From assembly GCF_004664715.2 (NCBI RefSeq), contig NC_051068.1, positions 49,946,953 through 50,010,952 on the forward strand: 64,000 nucleotides of DNA. The letters are read 5' to 3'. The notes beneath the pieces were generated by a model that had not been told where the DNA came from, searched no databases, and was given only the letters and a program-made list of their open reading frames with translations. Source of the stretch: Peromyscus leucopus. Lineage: Eukaryota > Chordata > Mammalia > Rodentia > Cricetidae. Position numbers and translations under genes: made by a program. Each line of letters opens with the position of its first letter. The stretch's first letter is position 1. Positions 56,084 through 64,000 of this stretch are shown here, piece after piece.

Positions 56084-57249
56084 AAGGGGCAAGTAGAGCA
56101 AGCAAGCAGTTTAACAGAAGTAAATAATGCAGTTAGCAGTAGCATCTTGACTTCAATTCCAGGAACAGTATTGGTAGTTTTCACAGAGATTTTCCTTCCT
56201 TTTGGGGGTGTGTAAGCACTGGCATGGAGATCAGCTCTGGGTCAGACCTTAGACAGCTGCCACAGGAACAATATGAAGGAAGATTGGCTTGATCACACTT
56301 TGATGGCGATTCTCAATATTAGGCTGTAGAAACACAATTATTAGAGAACAGTTCCCACAAATAATTTTCACTTCACTTAAAGAAAGTTTTATCTCAGGGA
56401 CATATTTTAAATTAACTTGTAGTAAAAAAAAAATGTTGAAATCATAAACGGATATGTCAATTTTCTCTTAATTAAACAGAAATTTGAATAAACTTTTATG
56501 ATGTGGTTATTATTAAATTGTATGTAAAATTAAATAAATGAATTTAATTTTACTTCGTAACATGTCTTCCATTAATAATTGACAACTATGATAGTAAAAC
56601 ATGAGCTTCCACTTGAAATATAAAATGTATCATGTGGTTAAAGATTAAATGATAGGAAATTATAGTTGTTAAATATCTATACAATTATGACTAATTTATT
56701 ACAAAATTGTAATGACTCAATTTTCACACTTATTAGGGGTGTTTATGATAAGTATCTATAGTATAATGTGTTCTATGAGAGATCCTTCACCAAATGACTT
56801 CTCTATAATTTTTTTTTATGTATTAAATGGTACTATTTGATTGGAACATTGTCAGGAAGTGAAGACTTGAATATCATGCAAAGAAAAACAGAGGAGAGTA
56901 TTAAAGAAGAAAAAGTGTATACCCTAGTCAGCATTGGTATTACATTGCTGCTATCATTATGTTTTCATGATTGTTTTAGAGCCTGAACTCAGGAGCCTCC
57001 TTCCTTATCTTCTTAAATCTATGGATTAGAGCCCTGAGCTGGCATGTGAATTTTCTTCACACTTCATTTCAGAACTGGTAATGCTCATGCTCAAGTCTGT
57101 AAGGAATTGTACTTTTCATCCCTGTAATAAATTGTTCTGTACTTCTATACACCACTGGGAGAGCTAGTCTTTGATATTTATGTATGGATGCACCTTCATT
57201 TACTTGAGCATGAGCTTTATCAGTTCTTAGATGAAATATTAAGAAAACT
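56084..57249. other. 1.2 kb unique DNA
   Basis: Nothing recognised. Confidence 0.4.
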
Positions 57250-57850
57250 AATATGTCTTCTCAAGCAATGACACTTCTGCTTTCCACTATGCTTTATTCC
57301 ACAAGACAGATACTTCACTCTGGGACTGATGTGAAAAAGCACAGCCTGAATCAGAGCCAGTGGTGCAATGGGAACTACCGACGCTGGATTTTAAGGAGTC
57401 ATTTGTTGCACAGAATAATTCATCAAAAGATAGATGCAGCTGGTTAACATGAGACTTTGATGCCTGTCCCATGAGATGGTTTTATAATTTTGCACTGTTT
57501 TAGCTTTGGAGAAGAATTTCCCATTTCAGACACCATAGTTTACTATCAGAACTTGCAATGCTCCATCGGGTAATCACATTATCAAGGTTTCTTCTTTTCC
57601 CATTAAGTATGGAACATGAACTTCTTCAGTTATGCTGGGCCAGACTTCCTGATTGACATCACTATGGTTTATTATACTATTCTGCCTGCCATTCACCATC
57701 CAATTTTTCTTGAATACATATCCCACAACACAACTTCTAGGCAGGTCAAATGATCTGGGAGTAGCTGAGGATATTAAAGCTATTCCAATTACTTTGAAAA
57801 TTTTGACATGTAAAACTTTTCCTCCAGTGTTCATTTTTTTATGATTGATT
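57250..57850 (-). other. Unidentified open-frame block, possible pseudogene
   Basis: Two minus-strand frames lie close together: 86 codons at 57574-57834 ('KVIGIALISSATPRSFDLP', 'NHSDVNQEVWPSITEEVHVP') and 61 codons at 57287-57472. The amino-acid make-up is less A/T-driven than in neighbouring chance frames, and reading through the first stop continues with plausible residues. I do not recognise a family. It may be a decayed processed pseudogene or an old element fragment, or chance. Confidence 0.25.
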
Positions 57851-58126
57851 GAAACTATTTAGTCATAATTTCCATTACCCTGTTTATTGCTATTCCAGAC
57901 TAATTATGTTAAAGTGGTAAAGCATCAAAGTGTACTCAGTATTTGCCAAAATCTTAATCAGATGAGAACATGCATATAATCAACATCTATCTTTTTATAG
58001 TAATAATAAGATTATAAATATTGATTGAATATAATTGTCAAATGTAGTTTAAAACTTTATTTTTTTCCTCCTTGGAAATCTTTTTTTTTCATTTTTATTA
58101 TTATTATTATTATTTATTTTACAATA

Positions 58127-58891
58127 CTATTTGGTTCTACATAATAGCCACAGATTCCCTTGTTCTCTCCCTTCCAGCCCCCCTCCCCTCCCCTCCAGCA
58201 CACTCGTTACTGATTTTAGTGGAATTGCTTTGAGTTTCTCTCCATTTAATTTGATGTTGGCTGTTGGCTTGCTGTAAACTGCCTTTATTATGGTTAGGTA
58301 TGTTCCCTGTATTCCTGATCGCTCCAAGACTTTTATCATGAAGGGGTGTTGGATTTTGTCAAATGCCTTTTCTGCATCTAGTGAGATGATCATGTGGTTT
58401 TTTTCTTTGAGTTGGTTTATATGGTGTATTACATTGATGGACTTTCGTATGTTGAACCACCCTTGCATCCCTGGGATGAAGCCTACTTGATCATGGTGGA
58501 TAATTGTTCTGATGTGTTCTTGGAGTCTGTTTGCCAGTACTTTATTGAGTATTTTTGCATCAATGTTCATGAGGAAGATCGATCTGTAGTTCTCTTTCTT
58601 CGTTGCATCCTTGTTTGGTTTAGGAATCAGGGTAATTGTAGCCTCATAGAAGGAGTTTGGTAATGTTCCTTCTGTTTCTATTATGTGGAACAATTTAGAG
58701 AGTATTGGTATTAACTCTTCTTTGAAGATCTGGTAGAATTCTGCGCTGAAACCATCTGGTCCTGGGCTTTTTTTGGTTGGGAGACTTTTAATGACTGTTT
58801 CTATTTCCTTAGGGGTTATTGGACTATCTAAATAGTTCATCTGGTCTTGATTTAACTTAGGTATGTGGTACCTATCCAGAAAATTATCCAT
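58127..58891 (-). pseudogene. L1 ORF2 RT fragment fused to 3'UTR
   Basis: The open frame includes '[18 protein letters not shown]', '[12 protein letters not shown]' and '[14 protein letters not shown]', the finger and palm motifs before the catalytic aspartates. After '[11 protein letters not shown]' it runs into translated 3'UTR ('[14 protein letters not shown]'). The protein would lack the catalytic RT core. Confidence 0.87.
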
Positions 58892-59149
58892 TTCTTTTAG
58901 ATTTTCCAGTTTTGTGGAGTAGAGGTTTATGAAATATGACCTGATAATTCTCTGGATTTCCTCAATGTCTGTTGTTATGTCCCCGTTTTCATTTCTGATT
59001 TTGTTGATTTGGATTCTCTCTCTCTGTCTTTTGGTTAGTTTGGATAAGGGCTTGTCTATCTTGTTGATTTTCTCAAAGAACCAACTCTTTGTTTCATTAA
59101 TTTTTTTGTATTATTCTCTTAGTTTCTAATTTATTAATTTCACCTCTCA

Positions 59150-60227
59150 CTTTGATAATTTTCTGGCGTCTATTCTTCCTGGAGACTTTGCTTCTTCTTG
59201 TTCTAGAGCTTTCAGGTGTGCTGTTAAGTCACTAGTGTGAGATTTCTCCAACTTCATTATGTGGGGATTTAGTGCTATGAATTTCCCTCTTAGCACTGCT
59301 TTCATAGTGTCCCATAAGTTTGGGTATGTGGTGTCTTCATTTTCATTGATCTCTAGGAAGTCTTTAATTTCTTTCTTTATTTCTTCCTTAACCCATTGGT
59401 GATTCAGTTGAGCATTATTCAGTTTCCATGAGATTGTAGGTTTTCGGTAGTTTTTGTTGTTGTTGAAATCTAACTTTAGACCATGGTGGTCTGATAGAAC
59501 ACAGGAGGTTATTCTAATTGTTTTGTATCTGTTGAGATTTGCTTTGTGGCCAAGTATGTGGTCGATTTTAGAGAAAGTTTCATGGGGTGCTGAGAAGAAT
59601 GATATTCTTTCTTGTTAGGATGGAATGTTCTGTAGATATCTATTAGGTCCAATTGGGTCATGATATCAGTTAAGTCCTTTATTTCTCTGTTAAGTTTTGA
59701 TTTGGGAGATCTGTCCAGTGGTGAAAGTGGGGTGTTGAGATCTCCCACTATTAATGTGTGGTGTTTTATATGTGGTTTAAGCTTTAGTAATGTTTCTTTT
59801 ACATATGTGGGTGCCCTTGTGTTTGGGGCATAAATGTTCAGAATTGAAACTTCATCTTGGTGGATCTTTCCTGTGATGAGTATGTAATGTCCTTCTTTAT
59901 CTCTTTTGATTGATTTTAGCTTGAAGTCTATTTTGTTGGATATCAGGATGGCTACCCCTGCTTGTTTCTTAAGACCATTTGATTGGAAAGTCTTTTCCCA
60001 GCCTTTTATTCTTAGCTAGTATCTGTCTTTGAATTTGAGATGTGTTTCTTGGATGCAGCAGAAAGTTGGGTTCTGCTTTCGTATCCATTCTGTAAGTCTA
60101 TGTCTTTTTATAGGTGAATTAAGTCCGTTGATATTAAGGGATATTAATGAGCAGTGATTGTTCATCCCTGTTATTTTTGGTAGTAGTGTGTGTGTACTTC
60201 CCTTCTTTGGGGTTTACTGTTGTGGCT
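59150..60227 (-). pseudogene. L1 ORF2 endonuclease and linker region, broken
   Basis: Frames such as 59509-59748 ('MGDLNTPLSPLDR', 'DIYRTFHP') are the L1 endonuclease C-terminal half (G-D-x-N motif). Stops and shifts separate the pieces, and only part of the domain can be read continuously. Confidence 0.8.
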
Positions 60228-61235
60228 TTATCTATTGCCTGTGTTTTCGAGTGTGTATCTGACTTCCTTCGGTTGGAATTTTCCTTCTAGTGCTTTCTGT
60301 AGGGCTGGGTTTGTGGATAGGTATTGTTTAAATCTGGCTTTGTCTTCGAATGTCTTGTTCCTTCCATCTATGATAATTGAAAGTTTTGCTGGGTATATTA
60401 GTCTGGGCTGACATCCATGGTGTCTTAGTGTCTGCATTACATCTGTCCAGGTCCTTCTGGCTTTCAATGTCTCCATTGAGAAATCGGGTGTTATTCTGAT
60501 GGCTTTACCTTTACAGGTCACTTGGCCTTTTTCCTTGGCTGCTCTTAATATTCTTTCTTTATTCTGTACATTTAGTTGTTTAATTATATGTGTAGAGGGG
60601 ACTTTTTTTTAGGGGTCTAGTCTGTTTGGTGTTCTATAGGCTTCTTGTATCTTCATAGGCATTTCCTTCTTTAAGTTGGGAAAGTTTTCTTCTATAATTT
60701 AGTTGAATATATTTTCTGTGCCTTTGAGTTGGTATTCTTCACCTTCTTCTATCCCTATAATTCATAGGTTTGGTCTTTTCATGGTGTCCCAGATTTCTTG
60801 GACATTTTGGTTTATGACTTTGTTGGCTTTAGTGTTTCCTTCGACTGATGAAACTATTTCTTCTACTGTATCTTCAATGCCAGAGATCCTCTCTTCCACC
60901 TCTTGCATTCTGTTGGTTATACTTGCATCCGAAGTTCCTGATCTTTTACTCAGGTTTTCTATTTCCAGCATTCCCTCTGTTTGTGTCTTCTTTATTTTTT
61001 CAATTTCCCTTTTCAGTTCTTGGACTGTTTCCTTTGTTTGTTTCATTGCTTTTTCATGATTTTCTTTCAGTGCTTTATTGTTTTCTTCCAGGACTTTATT
61101 GTTTTCTTCTAATTTGTTTGCCCTTTCCTCTAGTTGTTTACAGTGTTCTTCCAGTTTTCTTGTCTTTAGCTCTACACAAGCCTCTACCTTCTTCATGATG
61201 TTACTCATAAGGCTACTTTCTTCTGCTTCTTCCAA
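60228..61235 (-). pseudogene. L1 ORF1 remnant: coiled coil and C-terminal domain
   Basis: The 157-codon frame 60762-61235 holds a glutamate/lysine-rich heptad coiled coil ('LEERANKLEENNKVLEENN') followed by the RRM start region. The 97-codon frame 60228-60521 holds the C-terminal domain ('AIRITPDFSMETLKARR'). The gap between them is frameshifted. ORF1 normally forms an RNA-binding trimer; this copy lacks its N-terminus because the adjacent L1 begins at 61237. Confidence 0.87.
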
Positions 61236-61236
61236 T

Positions 61237-64000
61237 TTTTTTTTAAGTAAATTTATTTTACAACATCATTTAGTTCAAAATAATAGCCACAGATTCCCCT
61301 GTTTTCCCTCTCTTGCCCCCTCCCCCTCCCCCCACCCCACCCCCATTCCCACCTCCTCCAGATCAAGGTCTCCACCGAGGACCGGGATCGACCTGGTAGA
61401 TTCAGTCCAGCCAGGTCCAGTCCCCCCCTCCCAGACCGAGCCAAGCATCCCTGCATAGGTCCCAGGATTCAAACAGCCAACTCATGCAAGAGCCCAGGAC
61501 CCGGCACCAACACACAGCTGCCTCCCAAACAGATCAAGTCAAATGACTGTCTTACCCGTTCAGGGGGCCTGATCCAGTTGGGGGCCCCTCAGCCTTTGGT
61601 TCATAGATCCTGTGCTTCCATTCATTTGGTTATTTGTCCCTGTGCTTTATCCAACCTTGGCTTCAACAATTCTCGCTCATATAAACCCTCTTCTTTCTCA
61701 CTAATTAGACTCCCAGTGCTCCACCAGGGGACCAGCTGTGGATGTCTGCATCCAGATTCCTCAGACCTTCCTTGGATGGGGTTTATGGCACAACTAACAG
61801 GGTGTCTGGCCATCCCATCACCAGAGTAGGTCAGTTCCTGCCGTCTCTCGACCATTGCCAGAAGTCTTTTGTGGGGGTATCTTTGTGGATCTCCGTGGGC
61901 CTCCCTAGCTCTCTGCTTCCTCCCCTTCTCATGTGGTCTTCATTTACCATGGTCTCCTATTCCTTGTTCTCCCTCTCTTTTCTTGATCCAGTTAGGATCT
62001 CCCACTCTCTTTCCCTTGACCGTCGCCCTTCATTGCTCCCACTCATGACCAGGCTGTTCATGTTGATCTCATCCATTTCTCCGTGGCTTTTTTGGGGTCT
62101 CGTTTTCCAGGTAGCCTCACTGGTGATGTGAGTAGCAGTTCAGTCATCCTTGTTCCACATCTAGCATCTTCCTATGAGTGAGTACATACCATATTTGTCT
62201 TTCTGAGTCTGGGTCACCTCACTCAGGATGATTTTTTCTAGATCGATCCATTTGTCTGCAATCCGTATGATGTCATTGTTTTTCTCTGCTGAGTAGTATT
62301 CCATTGTGTATATGTGCCACAATTTATTTATCCATTCTTCAGTTGAAGGGCATCTAGGTTGTTTCCAGGTTTTGGCTATTACAAACAATGCTGATATGAA
62401 CATAACTGAGCAAGTGCTCTTGAGGTATGATTGAGCATTTCTTGGGTATATGCCCAAAAGTGGTATAGCTGGATATTGGGGGAGATTGATTCCCAATTTT
62501 TTAAGAAAGCGCCATATTGATTTCCAAAGTGGTTGTACAAGCTTGCATTCCCACCAGCAGTGGAGGAGAGTTCCCCTAGTTCCAAAACCTCTCCAGCATA
62601 AAGTGTCTTCATTGTTTTTGATCTTAGCCACTCTTGCAGGCATAAGGTGGTATCTCAGAGTTGTTTTGATTTGCATTTCCCTGATGATTAGGGATGTTGA
62701 GCAATTCCTTAAATGTCTTTCAGTCATTTGGGTTTCCTCGGTTGAGAATTCTCTGTTTAGTTCTAAAGCCCATTTCTCAATTGGACTGTTGGTCATTTTG
62801 ATGTCTAATTTCTTGAGTTCCTTATATATTCTGGATATCAGTCCTCTGTCACCTGTGGGGTTGGTGAAGATCTTTTCCCATTCTGTAGGCTGTCGCTTTG
62901 CCTTGTTGACTATATCCTTTGCTCTACAAAAGCTTCTCAGTTTCAAGAGGTCCCATTGATTGATTGTTTGTCTCAGTGTCTGCGCTACTGGTGTTATATT
63001 TAGGAAGTGATCTCCTATGCCAATGTGTTCAAGACTACTTCCTACTTTCTCTTCTAGCAGGTTCAGAGTAGCTAGATTTATGTTGAGGTCTTTGATCCAC
63101 TTGGACTTAAGTTTTGTGCACGGTGACAGGTATGAATCTATTTGCAGCCTTCTACATGTTGATATCCAGTTATGCTAGCACCATTTGTTGAAGATGCTTT
63201 CTTTTTTCCATTGTACACTTTTGGCTTCTTTGTCAAAAATTATATGTCCATAGGTGTATGGGTTAATGTCAGGGACTTCAATTCGATTCCAATGGTCCAC
63301 ATGTCAGTTTTTATGCCAATACCAAGCTGTTTTTATTACTGTAGCTCTATAATAGAGCTTGAAGTCAGGGATTGTGATGCCTCCAGAAGTTGTTTTATTG
63401 TACAGGTTTCTTTTAGCTATCCTGGGTTTTTTGTTTTTCCATATGAAGTTGAGTATTATTCTTTCCAGGTCTGTGAAAAATTGTGTTGGTATTTTGATGG
63501 GGATTGCATTGAATCTGTATATTGCTTTTGGTAAGATTGTCATTTTTACTATGTTAACCCTGCCTATCCATGAGCATGGGAGATCTTTCCATTTTCTGAC
63601 ATCTTCTTCAATTTCTTTTTTCAGGGACTTAAAGTTCTTGTCATATAGGTCCTTCACTTGCTTGGTTAGTGTTACTCCAAGGTATTTTATGTCATTTTTG
63701 GCTATTGTCAAGGGTGATGTATCTATAATTGTCTTCTCAGCTTCTTTGTCCATTGTATATAGGAGGGCTACTGATTTTTTTGAGTTGATCTTGTATCCTG
63801 CTATGTTGCTGAAGGTATTTATAAGCTTTATCAATTCCTGGGTGGAATCTTTGGGGTCACTCAAGTATACTATCATGTCATCTGCAAATAGGGAAAGCTT
63901 GACTTCTTCCTTTCCAATTTGTATCCACTTAATCTCCTTATGTTGTCTTATTGCTCTGACTAGATCTTCAAGTACTATATTGAATAAGTATGGGGAGAGT
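61237..64000 (-). mobile_element. L1, 3' half, running off the window
   Basis: A T run at 61238-61245 (the A-tail complement) is followed by the complete antisense 3'UTR to about 62150 and then ORF2 up to the window end. It appears inserted into ORF1 of the L1 on its left. Its 5' end, and so its full length and target duplication, lie beyond 64000. Confidence 0.9.
62161..64000 (-). pseudogene. L1 ORF2 (RT to C-terminus) with two stops
   Basis: The RT active-site F-A-D-D lies at 63888-63877. The frame then runs to a TGA at 63306-63304, resumes, meets a TAG at 63177-63175, and is open from 62946 to the normal end at 62161. In the related copy at 27627-28886 the two stop positions are Arg (CGA) and Trp (TGG). 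The first stop is therefore a CpG-type C-to-T change. The protein is inactive unless the stops are recent private mutations. Confidence 0.87.

Larger units (their letters stand above)
58085..61236 (-). mobile_element. L1 with large internal deletion
   Basis: On the minus strand from right to left: ORF1 from its coiled coil onward (61235-60228), endonuclease (about 60130-59150), RT N-terminal part (58891-58205), then a sudden jump to the last about 110 bases of 3'UTR and an A-tail (58197-58085). The YADD/FADD part of RT, the ORF2 C-terminus and most of the 3'UTR are missing. At the right end ORF1 is cut by the A-tail of the neighbouring L1. Confidence 0.87.

Noticed and set aside
55677..56127. 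Overlapping frames of 89 to 135 codons on both strands
   Set aside because: The region is GC-rich L1 3'UTR, where chance open frames are long; no protein family is visible.
60703..61458. Three overlapping plus-strand frames
   Set aside because: They are antisense shadows of the L1 ORF1 coiled coil and of the neighbouring 3'UTR.
1..64000. CRISPR arrays, bacterial operons, tRNA or rRNA genes
   Set aside because: No regularly spaced repeats, no ribosome-binding-site pattern, and tRNA-like stretches belong to SINE heads; the repeat content is plainly rodent.

Overview
This is a stretch of rodent, most likely cricetid, nuclear DNA with no host gene that I can recognise. The sequence is AT-rich, has no long open reading frame outside transposon remnants, and is full of rodent-specific repeats. 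These include B1 SINEs with the cricetid-style 'ggaaaggcgcaaagct' segment, B3/B4-type SINEs, rodent L1 copies, an RMER17-like LTR and a mys-like class II endogenous retrovirus. CA/GT, TA and ATT microsatellites are frequent. The species assignment is an inference from repeat flavour only.

Layout. Positions 1-19174 are mostly old unique DNA with scattered SINEs, a short 5'-inverted L1 (about 7856-8388), a solo LTR (about 16324-16783) and a young L1 tail nested in an old L1 (17008-17749). Positions 19175-38292 are a dense nest of mobile elements. The outer layer is a decayed minus-strand retrovirus (about 20059-36777) with a betaretrovirus-like integrase and a gammaretrovirus-like env. It is broken by two later proviruses. 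The first is a compact, nearly unmutated minus-strand provirus (20699-23552) whose LTRs differ at one base and whose 6-bp target duplication is perfect. The second is an 11.2-kb plus-strand mys-like provirus (24363-35536) with decayed gag, pro and pol and no env. The mys-like provirus itself carries a B1 dimer in its leader and a 5'-inverted L1 inside pol. The nest ends in another truncated L1 (36777-38292).

Positions 38293-58084 return to mostly unique AT-rich DNA. They hold an old L1 with a B1 inside it, a solo RMER17-like LTR, a hAT-type MITE with an 8-bp target duplication, several copies of one unnamed rodent repeat, and microsatellites. Positions 58085-64000 are two minus-strand L1s. 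The left one keeps parts of ORF1, endonuclease and RT but has a large internal deletion; the right one appears inserted into its ORF1 and runs off the window.

No gene here is judged functional. The retroviral and L1 coding remnants carry stops and frameshifts, except that the 419-residue ORF2 C-terminus in the inverted L1 is uninterrupted. No tRNA gene, rRNA gene, CRISPR array or host exon was supported.
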